64,000 bases of DNA from Daedaleopsis sinensis (GCA_033807695.1 CM066303.1:682001-746000); one strand, 5' to 3'. Shown: positions 46,288 to 59,425, counted from the stretch's first letter. The notes: generated by a model from the sequence alone, not told the origin. Translations and numbers: made by a program.

Positions 46288-49200
46288 CTAGTAATGCAGC
46301 TTGAAGCAGTTATTGCAGAACCCAGCCGGCTTGAACGGGTTCTGCTTGAACTCGCCGCACCCAGGCCCAGGCCCGGGCCCGGGCCCGGGCCCGAACCGCG
46401 TCGTCTCCTCGCGCGGGCTGTCGAACGGCGAGTGCGTCAGCCCGTCCGGGTCCCCCGCTGGCGGGAGCGTGAGGTACGACAAGGACGACTTGGAGCGCAC
46501 CGTCCCCGGGCGGCTCGGCAGCGCCGGCGGCATGGGCGAGGGCGAGGGCGCGGGCGTGAGCGCGGGCGAGCTCGTGAGCGTCGCGCGGCGCGGAGGTGGC
46601 GGCGGCGGCGCCTTCTTCGTTGGGGTCTGAGAAGGGGACGCGGTGGACGCAGACACGGAGCCGGAGCTGGAGCTGGAGCTGGTGTCGGTGCCGCGGCGCA
46701 CGGGGATCGGGGGTGGGGCGGGGGTACTACTAGCAGTCGGCGCGGGGGAGGTGGGCCCAGGGAACCCGGTGACGTACTTGGACGAGAAGGCGTCGTCGAC
46801 GCGCTGCACGCGCATGAGGCTCCCGGAGTCGTCGTCCGTGTCGCTCGGGGGCGCGCTGTCGACGCTCTCTGCGTAGGACGCGCTCCCGCCCCCACTCCGC
46901 AGGCCGTTGCGCGCGTTGTGGTCGCCGAACGGGTGGTCGCCGTCCTCGAGCGACGAGTACGAGGAGCCGGACTTGCTCCCATTCCCGTTCGCGAGGCCGA
47001 GGCCCGCGAGGCTCTGCGCGAAGGACGACGGGGGGCGCTTGGGGAGGGGCGGCTTCGCCTGCAGAGAGGACGAGGACGAGTTGAGGACCTCGGTGTACGT
47101 CGTCGGGAACAGCCCGCGCCTGCCGCCGAGCTCACCCATCCACCAGCCGTCGAGGACCTCGCTGACGACGTCGATCTGGTCCCCGGCCTTGAAGCTCAGC
47201 TCGTCGGTCGACGCGGCCGCGAAGTCGTGCAGGGCGATGACGCGTTTGTGCAAGTCCTTATCCTTGCCATTCTCCTCCCTCTTGTCCCTCGAGGCGGACT
47301 TCAGCAGGCGCATAGGCAGCTTCGGGGACGCAGACGGGAGCGGAAGCCCGGGCGCGGACGCGCGGCGCTTGTGCTTCCTCGCGACGCCGAACTCGTCCGT
47401 CTCGCTCTCGCCGCTGTCGAGCTCCGCGAACTTCTCCTTGTCTTTGCCCTTGTCCTTCTCTTTCTCCTTCTTCCCGCGGCCCATCATCGAGCTGATCCCG
47501 CCCCAGCCCGCCACGCTGAGCCGCTTCGAGTGCTTCTCCGCCTTCGGCTCCTTGTCCTTGTCCTTGTCCTCCTTCTCGCTCGGGGCCGTCGCGTTGCTGT
47601 CTGAGCGCTTGCGCGATGCGCGCGAGGGCGGGCGCGACGGGGGCTTGCTGCCCGCCTCGGACTTCCTGCGCGACAGCGACTTCTTCCGCGAGATCGTGGG
47701 CTGTTCGTCGTCCGTGGACTCGGGTCCGTCCCGCTCTGGGACCTTCTTGATCGACCGTATCGAGTTCGCGCGCGACGCGGTGGGACGTGGTGGGGGGCGT
47801 GCCTTCGGGGCGCCGAGTCTCTTCATCGTGTCCCTGTCGAACACGTCATCAGCACGCTGCACGTGGAGCCGAGGAAAAGACGCACTCGTCGACCCAGGTC
47901 GCCTTCACCTGTTGCAGCTCGGCGAGGTAGGACTGCACGAATGTGATCTCGAGATCGAGGAAGTTTGTGAGCTCGCGGAGCTGGGCGACTTCGTTCTCCT
48001 GGATCGAATACATTCGTGTCCGCACATCCTCAAGAGTCTCCTCGCTACAGAACGTAGTAGATGAGCCGTCGTTCTAAGGACTGGAGTGGGCGGACTCACT
48101 AGCGCGATTTCGCACTCTCGTGCTCCTCTTCAGCCTCTTCGCGATCCTTGTCTTGCACCTTCTTCGTGTGCTTGAGTTTCTCGAGCTTGGCAACAGCAGC
48201 GTCGTAGCTCAATCTATCGGGTCATCAGTGCATGTTATCTCACAGAGGACTGAGACGACGCACCGCCTGCTCTCGAGCTTCTTTCGCTGCACCTGGTACT
48301 CCTTGATCTCGTCCTCGCTCTGACGGACGGCGGTCAAGTACGTCTCCTCGAACGTCGCGGCAAAGCTCTCTTGCAGCGAGGCGATGCTGCAATGAGCACG
48401 TCCGAAACCGATGAGAGACTGGCCATACGCGGAGTCGTCGCCGAACTCTTCTCCGTGCTTGATCATTACCACGCCGAGTGCATCGATGGCCATGAGCTTC
48501 TCGTCGTTCTCCACGGCCTCAGATATCTTCTTCTTCATCAGGTACTGCCTGTACTCGTCAGAGGCAATGTCGAGGCTAGGCGCAGAATGTCATCAGTCAT
48601 GTTCCTGATCCTCGGAAAAACAGGCTGTCTGTGGCTGCGTTCGAGAGTGCACCACTGCGACCGTTGGGAGCTCCGCCTGGCACCTTGCCTGCCTCATGTT
48701 TGTCCAGGTAGGTGATGATGCAGCATCATCCAGCTGCCTCGCATCCGAGCACCGATCTGTGCGCTGTCCACAATCCGAGCATTTTTTGTAAGGATACCAA
48801 AGAGCATGTCGGGAGTCCAGGGTTTCATGACCACACGGCGGGCAAGGATAGAAATCCGGTGGGTAGGACAGTCAAAGGACATTTGTAGAACATTTGTCCT
48901 TTCCCATGATTTGTAAACGCGTGTCCCAAGGGCGACTGCATGAAATTCCTTTGTATCTCCTGACACAATGTCCCCTCAAAGGTCATCTAAGATCGATTTC
49001 GTGTGGGTGATTGTTTGAGCACGATGCAGATATATCTTACGTCAATAGACTGTTCGATAGACCGTTCAAGTCATGAGTTTTCTAAGCAGGACATTGTTCA
49101 AACACAATATGGATATACATCATGTCCAATTGACTGTCCTTGCGATCAACATCTAATGCGTGGACAGTTCATGGAACGTGATACATATCCCAATTGAAAG

Positions 49201-50110
49201 GATTGTTGACCTATTTGCCCTTCGGACACGGAAATGGAAATCGTAGGAAATGACAAATGACCCATCAATCTCCCCCGACTGTCCTACCACGGCAGGCAGA
49301 CCCCGATTTTCTGCGAAAGAAAAGGCACTCCTTGTAGTCACCTATTCTCTCGAAGAACGGGCCTTTTCAATGGCTTTTCGCCATTATCGTCACGTAGAGG
49401 AGAATGGGTAACTACAACTCGCGGCTTTTCACTGGCTTTTCTCTGGCAGAGAACTGGGGATTGCCTGCGGTGTACCAAACGGCTTTCCGCTCTTGCCTGC
49501 CGTGCCAGGATGTATAAACAGTGCTTTTGCACGCGAGCACAGTCATGGCCAGAACACGATGCCCACTAACCCTTGCCGACTTCCGGCAAAGTCGGACATC
49601 AACGGCGTCGGCGCCATGCATGACACGGAAGTGGCAGGACATCCTCCGTCCACGCATATGGGATACAGCAGGCATCTGACAGCCTGCGCAATCCGTACAT
49701 ATGCTGTGACGCACTCTGCAGCACCGGACCCACAAAGCCACGAGAGGGCACAGAGAGCTATCACAGCCGCCATACGATTGCGCACGTGGAGAGAAGGCGG
49801 GAATGCGGGGGCGTATATAGACAACCCTCCGAACAGGAATGAGGACTCACCGCCAAAGACCCTGCCTCCGGAGTTCGACGTCGGTCTCGAGCTCGCGGAA
49901 CTCGTCCGAGTGGATGGTCTTGTCGCGCGCCAGGATGACCTCGCCGACGAACTGCCCACCGTCGTCTATCCGTCAGCGTTCCGGTCGCATGGTTTAATGC
50001 CGTGTGCACGCACCTGGCGCAACTTCCCAAGCTGCCCCGCACCGTAGTTTCAGCAACCCCGCCCCCGCAATGCGCACGTTTGTCCGACAACTCACCTGCT
50101 TGCCCGCCAT
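46288..50110 (-). CDS. BAR and SH3 domain protein (membrane curvature/endocytosis)
   Basis: The start MAGKQ is a 15-nt exon (50096-50110), followed by an 18-nt exon (50014-50031, LGKLRQ) and 49851-49951 (GEVILARDKT, ELETDVELRRQGLWR). A 1,275-nt intron (48576-49850) joins in phase to LDIASDEYRQYLMKKK. The BAR-type coiled helices continue through FAATFEETYL, KEYQVQRKKLESRR and ENEVAQLRELTNFLDLEI. The last exon (to 46288) has an Arg/Ser/Lys-rich linker, an SH3 domain (VIALHDFAAASTDELSFKAG to GLFPTTY), Pro-rich runs and the end NPFKPAGFCNNCFKLHY. BAR proteins bend membranes and SH3 binds proline-rich partners. Expected at the cell cortex or endosome. Splice junctions are hand-built. Confidence 0.82.
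48576..49850 (-). other. Outsized 1.3-kb intron of the BAR-SH3 gene
   Basis: Donor GTGAGT at the 49850 end and acceptor CCTAG at 48576; the flanking exons join in phase 2 and complete an Arg codon. Other introns here are mostly 50-150 nt. The centre is markedly AT-rich compared with the exons and includes a foldback repeat (49284-49476) and a local inverted repeat AAAGGACA...TGTCCTTT near 48880. It looks like one or more mobile-element insertions inside a once short intron. Confidence 0.65.
49284..49476. repeat. Foldback (imperfect inverted repeat) inside an intron
   Basis: The left arm from TACCACGGCAGGCAGACCCC through TTGTAGTCACCTATTCTC resembles the reverse complement of the right arm (GTACACCGCAGGCAATCCCC, TTGTAGTTACCCATTCTC). 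Arms are about 80 nt with mismatches and small gaps. Such foldbacks are typical of MITE remnants. Confidence 0.55.
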
Positions 50111-52032
50111 CGTGCTTGCCCGTTTCTTATTCCTGGCTCTACGTGATTGTTCTGATTCAGATGGTGTGTGTTCGTTGAGAGTGGTGGCTGCTGAAGAGGC
50201 GGAAAGTGGCAACGGCGGTCGTGACGGAGGAGCGCAAGTGTTCGTCAATGTCTGCAATAAGACGGAGGCACGATCACTCTGAATCGAGATCCCATCGGGA
50301 AGGAAGACGAACGCTGATTGGCTGGCGCACGAATTTCCCGAGATCGTTCGACGATGTCGATGGAGTCCAGCCCGGGATCCCCGGCGACCTCCGACAACTA
50401 CGCAAATCCGCCTGCTGGACTCACACCTCATCATCATCACCCCCTCAGACACCTTCAAGCCTTCCATACGCCCGTTCGACGCGCAGGTCAGTGAACTACA
50501 ACCAGTCACCGCAACATAAACTCGAAATCCACTCTCCAAATGCCTTAACATCGACGTCGGATTACATGAAACGCGCCGGTAACTTTCTCGACACCTCCCT
50601 TCAATATATACTTCCGAGCCCCGGCCGGACGTCGCACGATAGATGCAGGACGAAAGACGTTCAGACACCATGCGTGCGCGAACACCGCGGACGGGCACCG
50701 GTCATAGTCGCTCATGCGCTGGGCCGCCGTGCATGACGTCGACCGCACGGGCAAGCACAAGGTCGCGTATACGTAAGGCCGCGTATACATAGGCACGCAG
50801 CGCAGGCTCCTGGGATAACGGATGGCCATAGCGTGTTTGTGACCTACGCACATACGCTGGGAGAGGTGAGTTTTGCGTGATCTGAGTAGTCCACCGTGCG
50901 GTCATACACCGGTTCTGATGCGGACATGTCCTCGTTCACAGGCTGAATAAACCGCAGTCCGAAGGCAGGTTGGTGACCGTGGCAGCAGTCATCCCGAGTC
51001 TGCAGAATCGCGGCGGATGACTGTAGCCTCATCCATATCTGCTTCAGCGTGCGATCATCAAACGCGAGTAGGCCAGGTCGGACTCACCTCGTAACTCCGG
51101 CGTGAAGCTTGAAGCTCAAAGGCGGCAGGAGGGGTGTGCGTCGGGCAGCCTGAGGCCAGCAGCGTCGAGCGGCATGCGGATCCGGGATACCAATTGCAAA
51201 CGCCGCGACGTGGAAAACAGGTACTCCCACCTGCGCCCGAACCCGCCTCGCGAGCGTCCTTGCCCATGCCGAGGTGTCGCGTAGTGACGGTCGATGAAGA
51301 CGGGATAGTAGTCGGTGTTCCTGCATATACAACTGGAAGCTAAGCATTTGCACTGAATCGTCGGTGGCGTCAGCGGGGCTTGCTAGACTCGGATGTCCGG
51401 CCTCATGACCACTGTACAATCGGCGGGTATGTCGTGCCAACGATACTGGTCGTCGACCGTGATGCGACGCTCGAGGGCTAGAGGACATGACTCTGAGGTG
51501 ATGAGGTGAGGAACTTCAAGACTGGACGATATCGACCTGAGCGGGTCGGGGCAGCTGGTTGCGTAGGTAGTGGTTTGAAGCCTGCCAGATTGACCTCATC
51601 GAGGCACAAGCAGACATCATCGAGAAACCTGTACAGCTCTTCGAGAACCGCGGTGAGATACAGAAGAGACGTGCGGTGTCAATGCGCGTGACGTCACGCG
51701 TAAACGCTTCCACGTCGCGTAACATCACGTAGACCGTGTCACTACGGCCCGGCAGTGCCTCGAGTCCTCCTCGATCGTCCCCGTCCTACACACATCCGTG
51801 CTTTTCACTGAAAACGGAAAGTACGTCGGCTTTTACTCTGCTCATAGACTGACGACTTGGTTTGGCTGCGCCCCCGCCACCTTGAAGCGTCCGAAACTCG
51901 AACTTAAGACGGTACGTCGAGCAAGTCAGATTTAAAAGTCTACGCTACTATAACCGAGCCAGGTATCCCAATCCCTAATTAACAAACACCCTCCTCAAGA
52001 ATCGCCCACTACTTACACTACACACTACACTT
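50111..52032. other. Intergenic, no gene recognised
   Basis: About 1.9 kb. Short open frames on the minus strand near 50880-51070 (with FGLRFIQPVNEDMSASEP) and 51520-51690 (with LYLTAVLEELYRFLDDVCL) look protein-like but are isolated and match nothing I know. They may be relics. Confidence 0.35.
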
Positions 52033-54735
52033 CTACACTTGCGCCTTCCCGTCACTCGACCCCGAGCGCCCCCGCTCCAGATCCTCCGACGCCGACACCT
52101 GCGACATCTCCACGTCCTCGCCGTCGGCGTCCACCACGACGTCCTCCATGTCGCGCGGGAGGATGACGTTGAGCACGGAGGCGACGATGCCCGCCGCGAG
52201 GACTGCGCGCAAAAAAGTCAGCTCTCGTCCCCTCTGTCCACGTCCACGTCCACGTCACGTTGTGCTTCAAACCCAGGAAATAACGGATAGGGAACAGGTA
52301 GGAAACGGGGACGTACACGGAGTACTAAGTATGATCGTGATCGAGTTAAACAGCCCCTGGAGGCCGCTGCTCGGGCTGTCGACGCCGTCGAAGAGGTGCG
52401 TGAAGATCCCGGGCACGAGCACGTCCGCGAGCCCGAACGAGAGCGCCGCGGCGAGCACGAAGCGGTCGCGCCGCGTGTACCGCGCGTACGACAGCACGCG
52501 CAGCCCGGATACCTGTTCCGCGCGCGTCAGCGTCAGCGTGTCCCCCAAACGATGAGTGCGAGAGGAGGGAAGGGGGTGCGTACCGCTACCGAGGCGAAGA
52601 GGAACGTCGTGACGCCCCCTAGGACCGAGTTCGGGACTGCGTGGACGGGGCAGGGTGAGCATGTGTGCGGTGCGGGCTAGGATAGCACTGCTGCGTGCGC
52701 GCCACTCACTCGCGAGGAAGAAGCCCGAGATCTTGCCGAGGATGCCAAAGAGGATGAGGAAGCCGCAGCACCAGCGGCCCGCGGAGCGGTTCGCGCAGCG
52801 CGTGATTGCGATCACGCCGTTGTTCTGCACGTCCCCCGCGCGCGTCAGCATCAGCATCGACGCGTGAGGGACGGGGCTGCGACGCGCTGGAGCTGGAGCT
52901 GGAATCGGGACGCACCTGGGCGAAGATCGACAGCGGTGTGACGGTGAACAGCGCGGAGAGGAAGCCGCCGACGCCGTCGCTCTGCAGCAAGTTGGAGCTG
53001 TTCGTCAGACCGCATGCACGCACGCCGATCAGGCGCAGCGACCCACCAGAATGCCTCCTTGCACGCGTGAGTCGAACTCGATCCCGTCGACCGGGAGCCG
53101 GGAGACCTCGGCGGACGCGGTGATGTCCCCAGTAGCTTCCATCGCCAGTGACACTGGGAGGGGTTCAGAGCTCTACTACAACGCTCGGATTTGTGAGGGG
53201 AGCATACCATAAACCGCGAGCACTGTCGTGAATACACAGGTAAGTTACTGATCGTCTGAAAAGACGGAACGACTCACTAGGTAGGATCGCAGGCGGATAC
53301 ACGCTAATCTTGAACGTATGCACCCTACAGCGCAACAGTGAGCCTCTCCACTCCAAAAAACAAACCGCACAATCACAATCCACTGACCACAAGAACGTGA
53401 TCACAGGCGCAGAGTCGATGCTCGACCCGTCAATATACCCCGCGGCGCCCGCGACGATGCACCCGACCGCCAGTCCGACGATGATGCTCACGTTCTTCAA
53501 AAACGGCGACCCGAAGAGCTCCGTGAGGATGATGCTGATGAACGACAGGAAGCCGAGGCCGATGAACTCGGGCGAGCCCCAGGGGAGCGGGCGCGGCGCG
53601 AGCGTCGTCGGGCACAGCTGGAAGATGCCGCTCGGGGGGAAGTTCTGGCAGCCGTTCGCGCCCCCGCCCCAGTCGAGCGCCCCGGAGCTCCCGACGAGCG
53701 ACGTCCCGATGAGCAGGATCACCGTCCCTGCCCAGCGTCAGCCCTTGGTCAGTACCGCGACTCAAGGGCGGCGTACCGGTTACGATCGGGGGGAAGATGC
53801 GCTTGAGGACGCGCGGCGGGAGGAAGGCCAGGCCGATTTCGAGGAAGGAGCAGATGATAGAGGTCCCTGAGCGCACATGCCGTTCAGCGTGGATCTACGT
53901 ATACGAGGACGCGGGTCTGAGGGACACACCTAGGACCTTGCCGTATGCGTCTGGGCACGGATCGCGGGTGACGGTGCCGTCTGGGGCGGTCGTGGACGAG
54001 CAGGTGCCGTCGCGGTACATTGCGTCGAAGATCTGCCAGAATCATAAGTGGCAGAACACGACGCGGAGCGCACGTGAGGGGTCTCTTACAGCATTGGCGG
54101 TGGAGAGCGTGGAGAAACTTGTTCCAACGACTGTGTGTGCGTACTCTCAGGCTCAGAGTCGGAGTCCCAGTCAGCGGTGCGCACCTGATATAAGTCCGGT
54201 GCCCAGGTAGTATCCGCGAAAGAGTGGGATGCGCGAGAGCTGGACCATACTGAGGATACCTGCGACGATATCGTATCCATAATCAGCCTAGAAGCTCGTT
54301 CATGGCCACTGCGACGCACCGCATCCGATGAGCGACGCCGAGATCATGTACGCGGACGTTGCGGCGTCGAGATTAAGAGCGCTAGCAAATATAATGGGCG
54401 GTGTGATAAGACCTACATATCCGGAGTGTTCAGTGGCGGTACCAAGCCCGAAATGTACGAGCCGTATACGTACCTGCAAGCATCGCTAGGGCATGTTGGA
54501 AGCCGCTGAATATGGCGAGGGTAAGGGGGAGCTCGGCGTCGAGTGCATAGAACGGCGGGGGGCGTGTGGGGCGTTTGAGGAAGGGCAGGGTGGGGAGGCA
54601 CAGCCAGGCGTAGTCGTAGTCTCCGAGCCAACCACGTCGAGTGGTCAGCTTGTCCTTGACGAACGCCGCGCGAGCTCGGAAGCCCTGGCGCGGGGCGGGG
54701 ATCGCTTTCGGCTGCGAGTCGGTGGGGGACGCCAT
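52033..54735 (-). CDS. Uric acid/xanthine permease (NAT/NCS2 family, UapA-like)
   Basis: About eleven exons, starting MASPTDSQPKAIPAP. TM1 carries FSGFQHALAMLAG with the conserved Gln-His. The NAT signature is QNNGVIAITRCANRSAGRWC, matching the eukaryotic uric acid/xanthine type (Q-N-x-G-x4-T-R). Other landmarks: GTSFSTLSTANAIFD, the extracellular Cys-rich loop, FGSPFLKNVSIIVGLAVG, GGFLSALFTVTPLS, FLILFGILGKISGFFLA, the tail helix VASVLNVILPRDMED, and an acidic C-terminus. It is a proton-coupled plasma-membrane importer by family. It lies 4.7 kb from the xanthine dioxygenase gene, which supports a purine role. A paralogue begins at the right edge of the window. Confidence 0.9.
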
Positions 54736-56479
54736 CCTAGATGGCACGGGCGGGCAGCGGGAGACGATGCAAGCAATTGCAAGGCAAGTCGAGGCAAGCA
54801 CGAGTCGGACGCAGTCTTTAGCTCCTGCGCCGTGCTTGTGCTTCTATTTGATGCCATTGGGCCCGCTGTACCGCCCATGGGAGAAGACCCCGGCCATCCT
54901 CCCGCTTGGGCTGATCCTGGGCTGATCAGAGGTGGCAGCGTGGGCGCCGTGCCTGCTCGCCTTTCGCTGGGGCTTTGTGGCGCACCGCGTATCCCGCACC
55001 CTCTCCTCCTCTGACAAGCACCAGTGCGGACGCAGTACACGCGCGTTCTTCCAGCCGCGGAAACACGAGTGGCAAAACGAAAGCCAGCTAAGCTTCCGGG
55101 CGAAGCCGTCTGTTAATTACCACATGCCGCCCATAGCATGTGCCCGCAGACATCGTGAGGCCCGCCAAGTCCGTCAACGCCAGGCGTCCGTGTGAGTGGT
55201 ACCTCAGCGTTCCTGCTTTCCACAGCGCCGGCGGTCGGATTCGGGGAGCCTCACTGCGCGGATCTGCTTTATTGCCAGGTTGTTATCGTTGCCGGTAGCA
55301 TGGGCCTAGCCCGTACGCGTCACGTCCAGACGGGCGAAGCTGCGTGCAGATTGCTTGTCAAGTACAACTTGTGATGATCTCGGTTGTAGTACGTTATTAC
55401 ACCCACCTCAAGGCTATTCTTAGCACAATCCCGGCGGCGGGTAGCCGGAGGTAGCCCGGCACAGTAATCGCGGCATTTGCCAGGCGTTATGGTCGCGGCA
55501 ACTTGATGAACCCCCATGGGGTCGGCTGCGCCAGGCTAGTAGTAAGCTCGGCTGAGGCTGGGCCGCGGGAAGCGTTCACTGTTCAGTGAGGCCGGGAGGG
55601 AGAGATCCTCCCGGGACGGCTAGACGGAGCTCGCTGAGGCCGAACAGCAGCCTGAGTTCTGTCCAGAGGCGTGGAGGCCATCCAAGTAAGTTACTTGCTC
55701 CAGTGGACATCATGAGAAGAACTGCCAACTTTTCAGTACCCACTGGCAGGCGTCTCCGGAGACACGATGTCCAGACACTGGCACTGGTCCTGGCGCTGGA
55801 CCAGGGACATATTAAAATGCGAGGTCGAGAGACAGCAGTGGGAGGCGGCGGCGACGGCGACGGCGATAGATGGATCACCAGAGTGCCACCGTGTTCTGTT
55901 CAACAGAACAAGTATTGATTGACGGAACTTGAAAGCCGTTGCCATTGAGTTGGACTCGTTTGGACTCGTCGTCACACGTCCGCCCGTCAGCTCTGATGCA
56001 TCTCAGCTCTTGGTCTTGGTCTTCCTGCTTGCCCCGCGGCCTGAAGCTGAAGCCTGGAGCTGGAGAATCCGAGCCGGAGCCGCGCCCGGACGTGTCTTGA
56101 CTTTCTTCTTGGGTCTGCTTGATGCCTGAAAGTTGTAAGCTGATGATCACGCCCGCAAATCCCGGGCCCGGGCCGCCGCACCATCCGAAGAACGAGCCCG
56201 AGTCTCAGTGAATAATGATAACTAACCTAACTCAAAACACACTCTATCCTATGGCGCATGATACACGGACACGGACACAGCTACAGAAGACATGACTCAC
56301 ACAAAGTCCCTTGGCACGGCTGCCCTATGGGCAGTCCGGCATAACCGACCCCCGAATCCCGAATCCCGAATTCCGGAGACATAGTAACAGCTACAGATGC
56401 GCACAACATGTGACGTCGCTACACGTGCATGCTGGGGTCCAGCTGCTTCGAGTCCGATTTCTGTGCAGGCCGCGTCAGC
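54736..56479. other. Intergenic, no gene recognised
   Basis: About 1.7 kb between permease start and the DUF6534 gene end. GC-rich frames occur on both strands but none shows a domain. No GATA-type site cluster was checked quantitatively. Confidence 0.4.
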
Positions 56480-58252
56480 GCACAACACTCAATGAGCCGG
56501 ACGATACCAGCCGCAGGAGGACAGAGGGAGAGAGATACACACCGGCATGTCCGCCATCTCGTGGTCCGACTCCATCTGCCGCAGGACCTCGACGCGGATC
56601 TGCCCGCCGGACTGCGAGGTCGTGCCCGGGAGCCGGAACGAGTGCGAGTTCGCGCTCGAGCCGGAGACGGTGACGGACGCTGAGCCGTTCTTGCGCGACG
56701 GCAGCCGGCGGTTGTTCAGCACTGCGACCAGGCAGTTCGAATAACTGCGCAAGCGGAGTCAGGGAGACTGAGATGGGCGTAGGGAGGAGAGCAGTGGATC
56801 TCACAGTTTCCCGATCATGGCTGTCCTGCAGATGGGGCGCGGGGGGATCAGCAGGAGTGCACGACGCGGGAGGACGCACGGGCACTTACGGGGGTACAAC
56901 GAGCGTGGGGTGGTCCTAGCGCACCGCGTCAGTCCTAGCACACACTCGTCGCCCGGCTGAGCTGAGGTACTCACTGGGAATCCGAGGTACAGGCCAAGCC
57001 CGATGACCGCGACGCCAGCTGGGATGCCACGTGAGTGACTCACGCTCGGCGCAGGAGCAGGAGACGCGGGAGGGATCGCACCTGTGAGCATGTTTGTCTC
57101 GACCGTTATCTGCACGATGCGGTCGATCGTACTCCGTGCCGCGAGCGTTCTCGAGCGCGCGCGGAGGAGCTGTATCCATCAGGGCAGTGAGCGTAAGTTC
57201 CGTGGAGGGCAACATGCACAGTACTGACGGTGTAGCTCATGACGACCGTGATAAGGATATCAGCGACCACGGCCGCGACCAGCCATGTCTAGGAATCGCA
57301 TCGTGTCAGCAGGCGTAGAATACTGCGGGGTCTGGCTGATGCGAGACGGACCGTCTGCTGGGCCACCTCCTCGACGCTGATTAATGAGAGGTGTTGTCCC
57401 TGGAATGCCTGAAAGCGGTCTGAGTGCCACCTATACATGGCGATACAGCGAATTCTCGACGCACCTTGACCGCGGTGGCGATCCCAGCCACACACTGCGT
57501 GATAGACACCTATGACCGCACCCCACAGAGCACATAGTCAGCGCGCGCGAACCACGGACACGGCGACGCAGACGCACCAGGAAGATGATGACGGGGAATA
57601 TGAGCGACTTGCTGAGCACCCAGATGCGCCAGCAGTAGAACGTCTGGACGATCGTCGCGATAACCGCGTCCAGAAAGGGCACGTCCCACGAGTTCAGGAA
57701 GGTGTCGTCGAGCCGCGCCATGTTCCCGAACCCGAACACGAACCAGTGGAACGCGTCCGCCGTGACAAGACACGTCTGCACGATGTCCAGGATGAACAGC
57801 CCGTACACTGCACACGCACGCACAAACGCACGCAGGGGTCAGCTCGGCAGATGCGCAATGCGGGAAGGCGGGCTACGTTACCTAGGAACCGGATCGCGCG
57901 CTGGTCGGTCGCGAAGGTCAAGTGGTAGAAGTCTACGGGCACCGGGAGGGGTGTGTCACCCGTCAGCGGCGCGATCGAGCTGCATGGGCGGCCGCACTCA
58001 CACATCTGGACGACGAGGACGCCCATGAGCCCCCAGTTGAGGCAGATCCCGACCATCTATCAACCGCAGCGGACGAAGGGTGATCAGTGCGGGTGGGAGC
58101 ACACGAAGCACCGGGATGATCTACCGCAGGCCCTGTTCTGTGGTAGCGAAGGCGTCAGGCGGTCGCACGTCGTGCAGCCCGAGCGGGACACTCACATGAA
58201 CGCGATGTCGGGCGGGATGGCGGGGAGCAGCGGCGCAGTCTGGTCGGCCATG
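56480..58252 (-). CDS. DUF6534-type membrane protein
   Basis: Several short exons. The start MADQTAPLLPAIPPDIAFM is followed by ICLNWGLMGVLVVQM (TM1), DFYHLTFATDQRAIRFLG, LFILDIVQTCLVTADAFHWF, FGFGNMARLDD, IVQTFYCWRIWVLSKS, LISVEEVAQQTV, WLVAAVVADILITVVMSYT, LTAGVAVIGLGLYLGF and finally YSNCLVAVLNNRRLPSRKN, the family's N-x-L-A-x-LN-x-R signature. A tail of about 60 residues follows. The family is very common in mushrooms and its function is unknown. I could not fix every exon edge. Its position between the permease and the xanthine dioxygenase may be chance. Confidence 0.8.
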
Positions 58253-59425
58253 GTTGCGTGAGCAGAAGACAAAGTAGACGGCGGCCTTGTGGCTCCGAGT
58301 CGGCTACGGAGCGAGGCGGCTTGGTTGTCTATAAGTACTTTCTGACGCACGCGACGCGCAGATGCAGATGATAGGTCTCGCTGCGCCTCGACGGAATCGG
58401 AGCGCTGTGAGAGAACGAAGTCGGAGCTTTTCGTCACTTCCAGAGGGACGCCCCAGCAGTGCCCGGGGGGCGTGGCGGCTAGGGCGAAGGTTTGAGGCAC
58501 GTTCTCATGGCGAGGCGGTACGGGAAACCCAAGAAGACGTCAAGCGTGTGCAGAGTTCAGAGAAGGTGTTGGGAGTCAGAACGGAGAAGAAACGCTTCAG
58601 GGCCGGGGACGTGCTTACGTCATATAGTCCTCCAGTAAGTAAGTTGGCTTCAAGACTTATCCGTTCGCGATAGTTCCCAAGACGGCATGGACACCATTCA
58701 GAAACGCCTGATGCATCTCCCTGTCTTCTAGTTTCACCGAACAGCGGCCATTTCGCGCTTGAGCCATGTTTGCGGCCAGAACTTGAGAAGGACTTGCGGG
58801 TGTTCAATCACGCCGCTCTGGTCAATCTTCAACTGATGATGGTGCGTCTACAGAAGGGGATCATCTCATCCTCCGTGTTCCGTGTTGACAGGACTGTATC
58901 TTGAGCAGATCATAGGGAACATGTCCTCCTTGTCCATGTTCGCAATGACCGCTTGAAGGAGTGTGTAGGTGCGACGTGGCAATGATTATGATGGTGATTG
59001 TTACGACTCGGATATCCTGTGCTCCCGCGAGCGAGAGGACTGCGGGAGGGCGGGAGCGCTCGAGTTGGCAATTATACGTAGTTGCGCAGGGTCCGTCTTC
59101 TCGATTGCGCCGCTGGATCCTAGAAAGTCCTAGAAGCCTACCACATGCCCCGCGCGGAACATATCCGATTCGACGTATGATAGTCAGGTCACCGCGCCGG
59201 GGTGTCTCGCGCCGGCTCGGCCAGTGCTCCAGACTGTGGAAGCTTCCTAAAATGAAGGACTCGGCGCGAAGGGCTACTCGGACTTCGCAGCATTCCACCG
59301 TGGGAACTCACATCGATGCGCTAGTCTACATATACCAGACGCATCCCCGTAGTAGCCCCCGTCTGTCCTCCACCGTGCCCGACACAGGTTCACGACTAGC
59401 ACAACTGCCCCCTCAAGCTTGCATC
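58253..59425. promoter_or_regulatory. Divergent intergenic region (DUF6534 / xanthine dioxygenase)
   Basis: About 1.2 kb between divergently transcribed genes, so it should hold both promoters. A TATATA-like motif lies near 59330, about 90 bases before the dioxygenase ATG. No coding sequence supported. Confidence 0.4.

Noticed and set aside
46240..48064. Long plus-strand open frames of 454 and 385 codons
   Set aside because: They are antisense shadows of the GC-rich BAR-SH3 gene, whose SH3 and BAR motifs lie on the minus strand. The plus frames are low-complexity Arg/Ala/Gly runs.
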